From Novosphingobium lindaniclasticum LE124 (lineage in GTDB: Bacteria; Pseudomonadota; Alphaproteobacteria; Sphingomonadales; Sphingomonadaceae): a stretch of DNA of 32,167 bases. Where the stretch lies: contig NZ_ATHL01000079.1 of NCBI RefSeq assembly GCF_000445125.1, positions 1 through 32,167 on the forward strand, given 5' to 3'. The position numbers were made by a program, and so were the translations under genes. Positions 7,233 through 15,401 of the stretch are shown in pieces. Below the pieces are notes generated by a model. It worked only from the letters and a program-made list of their open reading frames with translations. It ran no database searches and was not told the DNA's origin. Each line of letters begins with the position of its first letter. Position 1 is the first letter of the stretch.

Positions 7233-9311
7233 CTAGGCCACTTCGGCGCGGCGCTCCCAGTTGTTCTCGAAATAGCCGAAAACCTCGTCCGCTTCGATCG
7301 GCCGGCTGTAGAAATAGCCTTGCAGATGGGTGCAGCCCGCGCTCTTGGTGGCTCCGATCAGGTGCGCGTCGCTGATGCCTTCCGCGACGACTTCGGCACC
7401 GACGTGACGCGCCATCGTCACCGCCGCTTCCAGCACCGCCACCGAAGCCGGATCCTGCCCCAGGTCCATGACGAGGCTGCGATCGAGCTTCATCCGGTCG
7501 AACTTGAAACTCTTGACCATGGAGAGCGAGGAATATCCCGTCCCAAAGTCGTCCAGCGCGATGCGAAAGCCCAGGTTGCGCAGCATGTTGAGCGTCAGCA
7601 AGGCACGCGTGTTGCGTTCGATCGAAAGCGATTCGGTCACTTCCAGGAACAGGCGGCTCGGCGCGATGTGGTAGCGGTTGCAGCAGTCGAGCAGGAACGT
7701 GCTGAAGCCGTCGTGCTGCAATTGCAGGGGCGAAAGGTTGATGCTCATGTCCATGCCGGGCCAGCGTGCGAAGTCCTGCAGCGCGCGCTGGATGATCCAC
7801 TCGCCCAGCCGCACCATCAGCCCGCTGCGCTCAGCTGCGGGGATGAAGGTGGACGGCGGCACTTCGCCGAGTTCCGGGTGCTTCCAGCGGACCAGTGCCT
7901 CGACCTCACGCGTGTCGTCCTCTACCGAGTGGATTGGCTGATAGACCATGCGAAGCTGTTGCTTTTCGAAAGCGGACTCCAGGTCCTTCTCCAGTGCGCG
8001 GTCGATCGCCCGCTCCTCGGCCATCGAAGGCGAGAACGAGGTCGCGCAGTTGCGGCCGTTCTTCTTGGAGGCGTAAAGCGCCATGTCCGCCTTTCGCAGC
8101 GTGCCGTCGATGTCGATATCGGCTGATGCGGGAAGATCCACGATCCCCAGCGACACCGTGACTACCACCGAATATTCGCCGAGGCTGAACGGCTCCCGCA
8201 CGGCGTTTACCAGCCGATCGGCGAGGGCTTCGCCGTCCACGCCGGGCGCCAGCGGCATGGCGAGTGCGAATTCGTCGCCGCCGACGCGGGCGATTATGCC
8301 ATCCGATCCCAGCACTCCTTTCACGCGCAGACCGATCATGCGGACGAGTTTGTCGCCCGCAGCATGGCCGTAATCGTCGTTGATGTGCTTGAAGCGATCG
8401 ATGTCGATCAGCATGCAGGCGAAGCGGCGGCCGCCACCGGCGGTGAGCAGCTTGACCACGTCCTCCTGGAAGGCCCGGCGATTGGGCAGGCCGGTCGCAG
8501 GATCGCTGAAGGCCAGGTTCTTCACTGCCTTGGCGTTCTTGCGGAAAGTTTCCAGCGGGCCGGACAGCGCCTTCAGTTCCTTCAGCCGGAATGTGCCGAT
8601 CTCCAGATCGAGATCGCCTTCGGCAAGGCCCTGGAGGTAACCGTGCATCCGCCGGATGGCCGGCAGGATGTTGCGCAGGATGTCGAAGAGGACCAGCAGA
8701 ACCACCAGGATCGTGACGAGGCCGGTGCCCAGCACCAGCATCTGCCAACGGCCGATGGAAGCGATGAGCCGCTTCTGCGCGGCCTCCCGGTTCTCCCGCG
8801 CCTGGGTGACGAGATTGTCCGCGAAGTGTGCCATGGCATTGTTGCGGCGTTCGATGCGCGCGATCAGCCCCTTGCTGGCCGGAACGCCGGTGGCGGCGCT
8901 GGCCTGAACTTCCAGGATCGCCGCGACATGGCGATCGAGATCCGAGAACGGGTTATCCGCTTCCGGCACGCCGGAGAACGCGGCGCCGCTGCTGCGGAGC
9001 CTGGCGAGCCGGTCGCCGATGGCGATCGCGGAGTCGGTAAGCTCGTCGCTGGTGCTGGCGGCATTGCTGGCCACCAGACCGCGATTGGTCGCCATGCGCA
9101 GCTTGCCCACGGCGACGGCGAACTGGTCGGCGCTTTCCGCCACTGCCGACATGGTGATCAGCGCGGCGCTTTCCTGCCGCAGCGCGAAAGCCTCTCTTTG
9201 CGTGACCACCTGAAGTACCACGCTGAGTGCCGCGATCAGGCACAGTGCCCCGACGAGCCTATTCTCCAGCGACGCGAAGAAGCGCGCCAATCCCCATTTC
9301 ATATCAGCCAT
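7233..9311 (-). CDS. Membrane-bound HAMP-GGDEF-EAL cyclic-di-GMP enzyme
   Basis: A 692-residue inner-membrane protein with a transmembrane helix at about 18-36, a periplasmic helical sensor region (about 40-185), a second membrane helix at about 190-212, a HAMP-like linker, GGDEF (344-348, RVGGDEF) and EAL (471-473, EALVRW). EAL catalytic motifs INLSP, FLEVTES, DDFGTG and MKLDRS are kept; the AEGVE motif reads AEGIS, keeping the first glutamate. Both activities are plausible. No canonical RxxD inhibitory site is seen. The ATG at 9311 has only a weak ribosome site; an ATG three codons later is an alternative. It lies 132 bases upstream of the other cyclic-di-GMP gene on the same strand, so the pair may be co-regulated. 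Confidence 0.92.
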   Translation of the reverse strand: MADMKWGLARFFASLENRLVGALCLIAALSVVLQVVTQREAFALRQESAALITMSAVAESADQFAVAVGKLRMATNRGLVASNAASTSDELTDSAIAIGDRLARLRSSGAAFSGVPEADNPFSDLDRHVAAILEVQASAATGVPASKGLIARIERRNNAMAHFADNLVTQARENREAAQKRLIASIGRWQMLVLGTGLVTILVVLLVLFDILRNILPAIRRMHGYLQGLAEGDLDLEIGTFRLKELKALSGPLETFRKNAKAVKNLAFSDPATGLPNRRAFQEDVVKLLTAGGGRRFACMLIDIDRFKHINDDYGHAAGDKLVRMIGLRVKGVLGSDGIIARVGGDEFALAMPLAPGVDGEALADRLVNAVREPFSLGEYSVVVTVSLGIVDLPASADIDIDGTLRKADMALYASKKNGRNCATSFSPSMAEERAIDRALEKDLESAFEKQQLRMVYQPIHSVEDDTREVEALVRWKHPELGEVPPSTFIPAAERSGLMVRLGEWIIQRALQDFARWPGMDMSINLSPLQLQHDGFSTFLLDCCNRYHIAPSRLFLEVTESLSIERNTRALLTLNMLRNLGFRIALDDFGTGYSSLSMVKSFKFDRMKLDRSLVMDLGQDPASVAVLEAAVTMARHVGAEVVAEGISDAHLIGATKSAGCTHLQGYFYSRPIEADEVFGYFENNWERRAEVA

Positions 9312-9544
9312 CTTGCACCCGAATTTCGGTCCGGGATCGTCCAGATCCCTACCCCAACCACGGCTGCGGCTAATCCCGAATGGCTAACAAGATCTAAGTA
9401 TGTTAGTTATTTAATTTAAACATCCGTCATAACGCTGTAACATTTTCCGGCAGCACCGCAGCCGAGATTTCGGGCGCGAGAATGCCCTGCGATTCTCCAG
9501 CGATGGGGCCGGGTGCGTCGCCGGTCTTCCGAAGATCGAAAGAT

Positions 9545-10213
9545 CTACTTCTTCGTGAAAGCCGCGGCGATCTTCAATTCGACTTCGTCCGACACCATCG
9601 GCACGCCGAATCCCAGACCGAAATCGCTGCGCCTGATCTGCGCCTTGGCCTCGAAGCCGATGTTGTCACCGCCGCCCATTTGCGCCGGCCCCGGGCCTGC
9701 TCCGTAAAAGCGCGCCGACAGGACCACCGGCCTGGTGACTCCGTTCAGCGTCAAGTTGCCGGTGACGTCGGCTTGGTCCGCCGCTTTGCGCTTCACCGCA
9801 GTGGACACGAAAGTCGCCGCGGCAGGAGCGGGTCCGAAGAAATCGGGCTTTCCACCCGCTTCCCTGGGGCCGCGCAGGAGGTGGTCGGTCAGCCCGGCAC
9901 TGGCCGTGGTCACTTTGGCGACCGGGATCGTCACCGAGACTTTGGCATTCTCAGGCGTCTTCGGATCGATCTGCAGCGAGCCGGTGATGTCTCCGAAAAG
10001 CCCGAAGTATGGCGAGAAGCCCAGGTGGTCGACTTGCCATTCCACCAGGGTATGGTGCGGATCCGCCTCGTACGTGCCGGCCTTGACCAGGCTTGCGTCG
10101 CGTTTGCCGGGTGGGCCGGAAGGCTGTCCCTGCGCCAAGAGCGGGGCCGCGGCGATGGCGCCCACGCCGGCGACCAGACCGAGAGCGGCGGAAAGAGCCA
10201 AATAGCGTCGCAT
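9545..10213 (-). CDS. YceI-family periplasmic protein
   Basis: A 222-residue exported protein with a signal peptide (about residues 1-28, ending near LLAQ) and a YceI lipocalin-like barrel. Family features are the opening AGTYEADPHHTLVEWQVDHL, the F..FGDITGSL strand, the TGNLTLNGVTRPV motif and the R-S-D-F-G-L motif near the C terminus. YceI proteins bind isoprenoid or other lipids, and some are induced by alkaline or osmotic stress; the ligand here is not known. It is transcribed divergently from the MucR-type regulator with a 231-bp gap, an arrangement that would permit shared control. Confidence 0.9.
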   Translation of the reverse strand: MRRYLALSAALGLVAGVGAIAAAPLLAQGQPSGPPGKRDASLVKAGTYEADPHHTLVEWQVDHLGFSPYFGLFGDITGSLQIDPKTPENAKVSVTIPVAKVTTASAGLTDHLLRGPREAGGKPDFFGPAPAAATFVSTAVKRKAADQADVTGNLTLNGVTRPVVLSARFYGAGPGPAQMGGGDNIGFEAKAQIRRSDFGLGFGVPMVSDEVELKIAAAFTKK

Positions 10214-10444
10214 GCGGGATCCTCGATGAAGCGGGCTGTAGGGAAGGGATGCTGCCTTGTGCGCCGCGGCGTGTCAAAGCGAAATAGCGGTCAGATCGGC
10301 TCGAATTCATATTGCCGTCAACAATGCTTGCGACGAATACTGTTTCGAAACGTGTCATCTGCTGAAAAACAACGTCCGTAAAAGAACGAAGCACTTGCAT
10401 GAAGGCCGATGCGGTGCTCAAGAAAGGCGTGGGGGGAAGCAACA

Positions 10445-10963
10445 ATGCAAACGGGTATGCACGGTATTATGGTCAACGAAGCTCTTCTTGAACTCGCCGC
10501 CGATATCATCACGGCGCACGTCAGCAATAACAAAGTGGAGCCAGACCGGCTGCCGGCCCTGATCCAGTCGGTCTATGGATCGCTCGCCCAGCTCGGCCAG
10601 GCGCCGGAAGTCGCCGAAGAGCAGCGCAAACCAGCCGTTTCGGTTCGTTCCTCGGTGAAGCCCGATGCCGTGACCTGCCTGGAATGCGGCGAGAAGCTGA
10701 AGATGCTGAAGCGTCACCTGATGACCGACCATGGGCTGACCCCAGAGGATTACCGCGGGCGCTGGAACCTGCCGGCCGACTATCCGCTGGTCGCTCCCGA
10801 ATATGCGCAGCGCCGCAAGGAACTAGCGCACAAGATCGGCCTTGGCCGCAAGCCGCAGGGCGCGGACGAAGCGGCGGTCGTGGAATCGGCGTTGGAACCG
10901 GCATCGCCGAAAGCCAAGCGAGCGCCGCGCAAGAAGGCGGCGTCCGTTCCTGAAAGCGAATGA
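10445..10963 (+). CDS. MucR/Ros-family zinc-finger transcriptional regulator
   Basis: A 172-residue regulator of the Ros/MucR family. The central prokaryotic zinc finger has ligands C78, C81, H91 and H96 (CLECGEKLKMLKRHLMTDH), followed by the family motif LTPEDYRGRWNLPADYP. The N terminus (LLELAADIITAHVSNNKV) is the conserved oligomerisation region. The C-terminal tail is lysine, alanine and proline rich. MucR proteins act as H-NS-like binders of AT-rich promoters that control exopolysaccharide, motility and their own gene. The ATG at 10445 has a GGGGGGAAG ribosome site; longer in-frame starts lack support. The gene ends before a strong terminator. Confidence 0.93.
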   Translation: MQTGMHGIMVNEALLELAADIITAHVSNNKVEPDRLPALIQSVYGSLAQLGQAPEVAEEQRKPAVSVRSSVKPDAVTCLECGEKLKMLKRHLMTDHGLTPEDYRGRWNLPADYPLVAPEYAQRRKELAHKIGLGRKPQGADEAAVVESALEPASPKAKRAPRKKAASVPESE

Positions 10964-11010
10964 CCGGGCGGCGCTGGACGCACTTCAGCGCCAGCCTCGT
11001 ACAGTGAAAA

Positions 11011-11040
11011 AAAGCCGCCTCGATCACGCGAGGCGGCTTT
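11011..11040. terminator. Bidirectional rho-independent terminator
   Basis: A perfect 12-bp stem (11011-11022 with 11029-11040) closes a six-base loop. It is preceded by a run of A residues and followed by TTTTTCTTT. It therefore works in both directions between the convergent mucR-like gene and the L,D-transpeptidase-like gene that ends at 11074. Confidence 0.92.
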
Positions 11041-11073
11041 TTCTTTGCATAGCCTGAGAAGGTGAGCCGAACG

Positions 11074-11784
11074 TCAGGGAGCCGCAGCATCGAGGAAGGG
11101 CTGAACCCTCAAGCGAGGGAAGACCTCTTCGATCGACTTGATGTCCGGCAAGATATAGACGTAGCCGCCTTTCTTCTGAAACAGGGGCACGACGCCCTTG
11201 TTGTAGAAGACCTTCGGAACATTGATGCACCCGAACGTGATGCGATTGTCCGCGATCGTCTTGGACAGCATCCGCTCTCGGCGCTTTTCCTTGTTCCCCA
11301 CCGGGATCGTGTGGAGCGCCACCGAAGTGGCGTAATCCACCCAGAGGACCTTCTGGTTGCCGGCCGCCTTTCCGAACTTCGCCAAGAAGCGGCCGGCAGG
11401 CGTGGTACGCTCTGCCGGGCCGATCTCGGAAAGGGACTTGGCGCCGATCCCTGGAGTGGCATCGTCGCCCGGCTGCACGCCGATCAGAACCGGCGCATCG
11501 CCGAGTGCCTTGCCCTGCCCATTGAACAAGTAGGCTCTGGCGGCCTTCTTATCGATGACGACATAGGGCAGCGATCGATTGTCGTGAGACGAGGCGACCC
11601 ATCGAACGACGCGCGAAGCCTCGTCCGATCGTTCCGCCTGCGCCCCCCCGCCAGCCGCTTCCTTAACGGTAACGCTTTCGGTCGCAGCCTGCGAGGACGC
11701 CGGAGCAGACGCACTTTCCGCCGCACCGGCAGGTGCCGCAGCAAGAAGCGCGAGTCCGGCAAGCGCCAGCGGAACGGTGATCAT
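11074..11784 (-). CDS. YkuD-type L,D-transpeptidase-like exported protein
   Basis: A 236-residue protein with a signal peptide (about 1-21, ending APAGA), an alanine-rich low-complexity linker to about residue 60, and a YkuD-like domain. Visible family features are the ERTTPAGRF segment, the first active-site histidine in ALHTIP and the nucleophile cysteine in RITFGCINV. The histidine of the usual S/T-H-G-C motif is replaced by phenylalanine (TFGC). It may crosslink peptidoglycan or attach proteins to it, but the changed motif leaves activity open. No strong ribosome site precedes the ATG. The lipoprotein gene lies 92 bases upstream on the same strand, so an envelope operon is likely. Confidence 0.82.
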   Translation of the reverse strand: MITVPLALAGLALLAAAPAGAAESASAPASSQAATESVTVKEAAGGGAQAERSDEASRVVRWVASSHDNRSLPYVVIDKKAARAYLFNGQGKALGDAPVLIGVQPGDDATPGIGAKSLSEIGPAERTTPAGRFLAKFGKAAGNQKVLWVDYATSVALHTIPVGNKEKRRERMLSKTIADNRITFGCINVPKVFYNKGVVPLFQKKGGYVYILPDIKSIEEVFPRLRVQPFLDAAAP

Positions 11785-11876
11785 TTTCGAAGTGCACTCG
11801 GGGAATCGGCCGACACCAGGACGGTGTCGACGCTGGAACGTCGGGACTTTATATCAGGCTGGGCCGGAAAGCGACC

Positions 11877-12179
11877 TCAGTTGCGGGCGCGCTTGCGCTG
11901 AGCCTGCTGCATCTGCTGCTCGACACCGTCGACGCGGGCGTTGAGCTGGTCGAGGCGCTGGCCGTTCTGCTGAGCCTGACCCGAAGCGGCCTGTGCTTCG
12001 GAAAGCGCCTGCTGAGCCGTGGTGTCGGTAGCCTGGAGCTTCGTCTCGAGTCCATCGACGCGTTGGTTAACCACCGCGACCTGTTCGCGCACGAAACCCT
12101 TGGTGGCGCAGCCACCCAGCCCCAGAGCGCCTACCAGCATTACGACTGCGGGAGCAAGTTTCGTCATAGACGGCGACAT
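11877..12179 (-). CDS. Small coiled-coil lipoprotein
   Basis: A 100-residue protein with a lipoprotein signal peptide and a lipobox at LGLGGC, so the mature chain would be lipidated at the cysteine near residue 24. The remainder is a heptad-like, glutamine and alanine rich coiled coil (VNQRVDGLETKLQ, LDQLNARVDGVEQQMQQ) ending in a basic tail KRARN. The architecture resembles Lpp/OprI-type outer-membrane lipoproteins, and the basic C-terminal end could contact peptidoglycan, but the family is not certain. The start is well supported by GGAGGAAATACC before the ATG. It lies upstream of, and probably is co-transcribed with, the L,D-transpeptidase-like gene. Confidence 0.82.
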   Translation of the reverse strand: MSPSMTKLAPAVVMLVGALGLGGCATKGFVREQVAVVNQRVDGLETKLQATDTTAQQALSEAQAASGQAQQNGQRLDQLNARVDGVEQQMQQAQRKRARN

Positions 12180-12541
12180 GGTATTTCCTCCAATTGGTGA
12201 GTATTAACCCATTCTCCCAAGCGCAGGCTTGCGCTTCGAACAATATGATTCTGTCCGATTGTGCATCCTGTAGGCTGAAGCGATGACGATCGCTATTCCC
12301 TCATACCGATGGATAAGACGCGAGTTGTGCCGACCAGCAGATCAATACTTTATTTATAAGGATTTCGACGAACGCATGCTTGATGCCCGATGCGCGATGG
12401 CGCTCGGCTTCAGTCAGGTCATCCTCCCGCGAACCGCGATGCGCCGGTTCGCTCGTTAGGCCGGATATGAACCTGTCCGGATGGACGCCATATGAACGAA
12501 ACGGGACACAATGCCGCCTGCGCCTGCTTGCGGTCCCTCGG
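12180..12541. other. Intergenic stretch, 362 bp
   Basis: The left part should hold the promoter of the leftward lipoprotein gene, whose ribosome site is at its edge. The rest, up to the end of the receiver/winged-helix gene at 12542, shows no convincing gene. A 76-codon open frame at 12380-12610 looks random and runs antisense into the neighbouring gene. The stretch 12340-12365 is AT-rich. No clear hairpin terminator was found. Confidence 0.45.
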
Positions 12542-13534
12542 TCAGCGGCAAGGGACCATTCCGCTTTCGCGGCGCACGTAATCGCTCAGGGTCTCCGCGA
12601 CGGAATGTGAGAGTGACAGGAACTCGCGGCGCCGATCCGATTCGTCGGGATAGCGCACAAGTATGCCCTGCTCGACCAGACGCCTGACGAGGCGCAAGGC
12701 AGTCGTCATCGGCGCGCCTGAGGCGATGCAAGCGCTGGTGACGGACACCTTGCGGCCTTCGAACTCGGCCAGCAGCAGATCGAGAAGCATTTCCCAGGCC
12801 GGATCGCCGAACAGTTCACCCCCGCCGATCGCGCGGCGGACGACGGCATCGCGCAGCAGCCCTCGGATATAGTCAGGGATAGCCGCGGTGGCGGTGGCCG
12901 GCTGCTCCCCTTCGTCACTCGGCGCCGGCTCAGCCCGGGCTTCGGGAGACGCGAGAGCCCCCGCATCCGCGCCCGGCACTCGCACCCGGATCAGCCCGGC
13001 GACGTGGCCCAACTCCCGCGACAAAGCGGCCAGCCGTGCGGACAGGCTCTTCTCCTCAGGGACGTTCTCACGTGGAATTTGCGGGCCGCTTTCCATAGCA
13101 CGCTGCAAAGCCTCGGCCAGACTGGCGGGAGCTACCGGCTTTTCCAGCAGATCGACCACCGATGCGCGCAAGGCGGTGAGCGCCAGCTCCTTGCTGGGTC
13201 GCGCGGCCGTGAGAATGACTTTCGGGCGCTGCCGGGCGGCAGGAGCGCGGCGTGCCAGCGTGCCGATCAACGAGAGATCGCCGGTGCCGGGGAAATGGCT
13301 GTCGACAATGGCGACCCTCGCCCGGCCGCGCTCCAGCAAAGCTTCGGCTTCCCAGGCGTCACGAACAGAAATGGGAGACAAACCGAGACGCCGAACTTCG
13401 ATAAGGCACTGTGTTTTGGCGACTTCATCAAGGTCCAGAACGAGAACTGCACGCTCTTCGTCCCCTACTGCATCCGACTTCATGTGAAAGATGTTCTCTG
13501 GCGACTTTCGGGCTTGATACCCATTGGCGAACAT
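12542..13534 (-). CDS. Receiver domain fused to a MarR-like winged helix
   Basis: A 330-residue regulator with an N-terminal receiver (about 28-145: acidic residues in LVLDLDEV, phospho-acceptor in AIVDSHFPG, ILTAARP, lysine in LLEKPVAP), a central linker rich in alanine, proline and glutamate, and a C-terminal winged helix (about 245-325; VTSACIASGAPMTTALRLVR recognition region, then a wing ending in YPDESDRRREFLSLS). The C-terminal part is like MarR-type domains seen alone in sphingomonads. It probably acts as a phosphorylation-controlled DNA-binding protein, but no partner kinase is in the window. The start is uncertain between 13534 and an internal ATG 17 codons later; neither has a strong ribosome site. 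Confidence 0.8.
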   Translation of the reverse strand: MFANGYQARKSPENIFHMKSDAVGDEERAVLVLDLDEVAKTQCLIEVRRLGLSPISVRDAWEAEALLERGRARVAIVDSHFPGTGDLSLIGTLARRAPAARQRPKVILTAARPSKELALTALRASVVDLLEKPVAPASLAEALQRAMESGPQIPRENVPEEKSLSARLAALSRELGHVAGLIRVRVPGADAGALASPEARAEPAPSDEGEQPATATAAIPDYIRGLLRDAVVRRAIGGGELFGDPAWEMLLDLLLAEFEGRKVSVTSACIASGAPMTTALRLVRRLVEQGILVRYPDESDRRREFLSLSHSVAETLSDYVRRESGMVPCR

Positions 13535-13666
13535 AGGAAAAATCGGGGCGGGGGCGACAATCTAGGTTATTGCAGCCAGGTAGCACCGCAGAAAAATCGT
13601 CCTGATCAGGTCTGGACATGCCGCAGTTCTGATGGAATTCGTCCAAACGCGCCGCGAATTGCAATA

Positions 13667-13686
13667 GTGCACCTTGAAAAGTGCAC
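13667..13686. promoter_or_regulatory. Paired GTGCAC boxes, possible operator
   Basis: Two copies of the self-complementary hexamer GTGCAC lie at 13667-13672 and 13681-13686, 14 bases apart centre to centre. They are in the divergent region between the receiver/winged-helix regulator and the DUF6438 lipoprotein. The spacing suits a dimeric or tandem DNA-binding protein, but no experimental or family evidence ties them to a regulator. Confidence 0.3.
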
Positions 13687-13770
13687 ATTTGGACAAGGGC
13701 GGAAAGAAACGGTTCCGTCTTGTCATCAGCGTCACCCGATCGGCGGGCGACGAGCAGAAGGAACTTGCAG

Positions 13771-14301
13771 TTGATCACGATCCTCAGCGCACGCCGTTAC
13801 CTGGGACTGGCAGGGCTCGCCCTGCTGACGTCCTGCGCGACCCTTCCGCAGGACGATGCCGCTGCACCCGATATGAACGGCGCGGAAACGATCGCGATCT
13901 CGGTCGGCCCGTGTTTCGGCTTCTGCCCCGTCTACAATGTCGGCATCGTCCCCAAGGGCAAGATCACGTTCGAAGGCCTGCGCCATACGGTGGTGCTCGG
14001 AGAACGGCAGCGCGAAGCGGGCGCGGCGGCATACCGCGCGCTCTCCGCCGACCTGGCGCCCTATCGCCCGCAGACCGGAACGAGCACCACGGTCGAATGC
14101 GAAGCGGCCATCAGCGACACGTCCACTTATACGATCACCTGGACCGACCCGCGCGGCAACCAGACCGTCGCCCGCCACCACCGTGGCTGCTCGAGCGGCC
14201 CCGGCCGAGCGCTGGATGGCCTTCTCGACAGCATGCCTTCCCGCCTCGGCATAACCGACTGGGCGAAGCAGATCACCCGGCCGGGCGAATCGCGCGGCTG
14301 A
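13771..14301 (+). CDS. DUF6438-type lipoprotein
   Basis: A protein of about 176 residues with a lipoprotein signal (ARRYLGLAGLALLTSC) and a domain opening with AISVGPCFGFCPVYNVGI, the cysteine-containing signature of DUF6438 proteins. That signature is followed by a G-K-I-T-F-E-G strand and two further cysteines (VECEAAIS, HHRGCSS) that could form disulfides in the periplasm. The function is unknown. The start is taken as TTG at 13771 because AAGGA lies 8 bases upstream and this places the signal peptide at the N terminus; an ATG at 13681 would add 30 implausible residues. It ends 9 bases before the convergent DsbA-like gene. Confidence 0.8.
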   Translation: MITILSARRYLGLAGLALLTSCATLPQDDAAAPDMNGAETIAISVGPCFGFCPVYNVGIVPKGKITFEGLRHTVVLGERQREAGAAAYRALSADLAPYRPQTGTSTTVECEAAISDTSTYTITWTDPRGNQTVARHHRGCSSGPGRALDGLLDSMPSRLGITDWAKQITRPGESRG

Positions 14302-14310
14302 AGATGCGCC

Positions 14311-14961
14311 TCAGGACGGCTTGCGCACCATGGCGACCGCCTTGCCGAGCATCTCGGCGGTGGCGGCGCCGGGGAGCAGGTACGAGCCGATCACCATGGC
14401 CGGCGTGCCCGTCAGGTTCATGCCTTCGGCAAGCCGTCCGGTTCGCGCGAGGGCGGCGTCGATATCTCCCTTGTGCAGGGCGAGGTCGGCCTTGAGCCGT
14501 TTCACGTCGAGCCCTGCGCGCTGTGCTGCAGCCGCGATCGCCTGGCTGTCGAGCCGACCGCTCGTGGCCATGAGGGCGTCGTTGAACGCGGCATGCTTGC
14601 CCTGATAGCGCGAAGCCAGCGCCGAGCGCGCCGCCTCCACCGAGGCCGCGCCGAAGATCGGCCAGTCGCGATAGACCACGCGGACCTTGCGGTCCTGCCG
14701 GAGCAGTTGCTGGAGCGAAGCGTGGAGCTTGCGGCAATAGGGGCATTGATAATCGGAGAAGACGACGATCGTGACGTCATATCCCGCCGGCGCCACGCTG
14801 GGCATGGCGGGATCGTTCTGCAACGCGGCCAGCAATGCACCGTTCCCGGCGACCTTTCCCTCGGCTGCCAGCGCGGCTTGCGCTGAAGTGGCGAGGCCGG
14901 TGCCGAGAAGCACGGCCAATGCCGCTGCAAGCGAGAGGCGCCCTGCCTGCAAAATCCTCAT
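14311..14961 (-). CDS. DsbA-like periplasmic thioredoxin-fold protein
   Basis: A 216-residue exported oxidoreductase. A signal peptide (about 1-29, ending SAQA) precedes a thioredoxin fold with an inserted helical domain. The active site is C73-P-Y-C76 in FSDYQCPYCRKLH, and the cis-proline loop is GTPAMVIG near residue 187. This fits the DsbA/DsbG/BdbD group that oxidises or isomerises disulfides in the periplasm. The adjacent convergent gene encodes a cysteine-rich lipoprotein that could be a client, though that is only positional inference. The start is supported by GGAGGA seven bases upstream. Confidence 0.9.
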   Translation of the reverse strand: MRILQAGRLSLAAALAVLLGTGLATSAQAALAAEGKVAGNGALLAALQNDPAMPSVAPAGYDVTIVVFSDYQCPYCRKLHASLQQLLRQDRKVRVVYRDWPIFGAASVEAARSALASRYQGKHAAFNDALMATSGRLDSQAIAAAAQRAGLDVKRLKADLALHKGDIDAALARTGRLAEGMNLTGTPAMVIGSYLLPGAATAEMLGKAVAMVRKPS

Positions 14962-15022
14962 TCCATATTCCTCCGATAGCCTCAGCGAACCCGGCCGGCG
15001 CCGGTCCTAGACCATTTTCTAA

Positions 15023-15109
15023 TCAGGTGGAATCACCTGATGACTCCGAAAATGCTTCAAACCAGAGACTTAGAGTGGTTGACCCGATGCAACGGGATCG
15101 GAAACCGCT
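15023..15109. repeat. Intergenic double-hairpin repeat, full copy
   Basis: The first hairpin is a perfect 7-bp stem, TCAGGTG (15023-15029) with CACCTGA (15034-15040), around a GAAT loop. A spacer follows to 15070, then a larger imperfect hairpin at 15071-15109 that matches 1179-1217 at 34 of 39 bases. The unit is non-coding, lies upstream of the DsbA-like gene, and looks like a dispersed sphingomonad intergenic element. Its function is unknown. Confidence 0.75.
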
Positions 15110-15149
15110 TGTCTTATGACATCGCCGTCCGTTTGGGCCATGCTGGATT

Positions 15150-15181
15150 GCCCGGACCGGGGTGGCCACCCCGGTCCGGGC
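15150..15181. repeat. Perfect 32-bp palindrome
   Basis: Bases 15150-15181 are an exact inverted repeat with 16-base arms and no loop, centred on GGCC; each arm contains CCCGGACCGGGG. It could form a cruciform in DNA or a very stable RNA hairpin. There is no adjacent T run on either strand, so it is not a classical terminator. Confidence 0.85.
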
Positions 15182-15362
15182 GGGAGGGACGGATCGCGAA
15201 ACCGCCGGTCGTTAAGGGACCGGATTAGAGTAGGACCGCCCCTTTCTTTTCCATCAGGCCCGAACGGATACCGGGGTTTTGGACCCGGATGACAAGCATG
15301 GGACAGCGGCAGTGCAAGGGCCAGGCGGTGCGGAATCATCGATGTTCTCCGGTTTCGAGGAC

Positions 15363-15394
15363 CGGCCCGGATCCGACGAGACGGAACCGGGCCG
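15363..15394 (-). terminator. GC-rich hairpin after the TonB-receptor remnant
   Basis: CGGCCCGG-a-TCCG (15363-15375) pairs with CGGA-a-CCGGGCCG (15382-15394) across a six-base loop. It begins just downstream of the stop codon of the leftward receptor remnant and probably was its terminator, although no clear T run follows. Confidence 0.55.
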
Positions 15395-15401
15395 ACCATT
15401 A

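Noticed and set aside
10409..10444. Longer start for the MucR-type regulator
   Set aside because: The ATG at 10445 has a clear ribosome site and matches the usual N terminus; the added residues do not.
12380..12610. A 76-codon plus-strand frame
   Set aside because: It has no ribosome site, an arginine and serine rich random composition, and overlaps the 3' end of the receiver/winged-helix gene in antisense.
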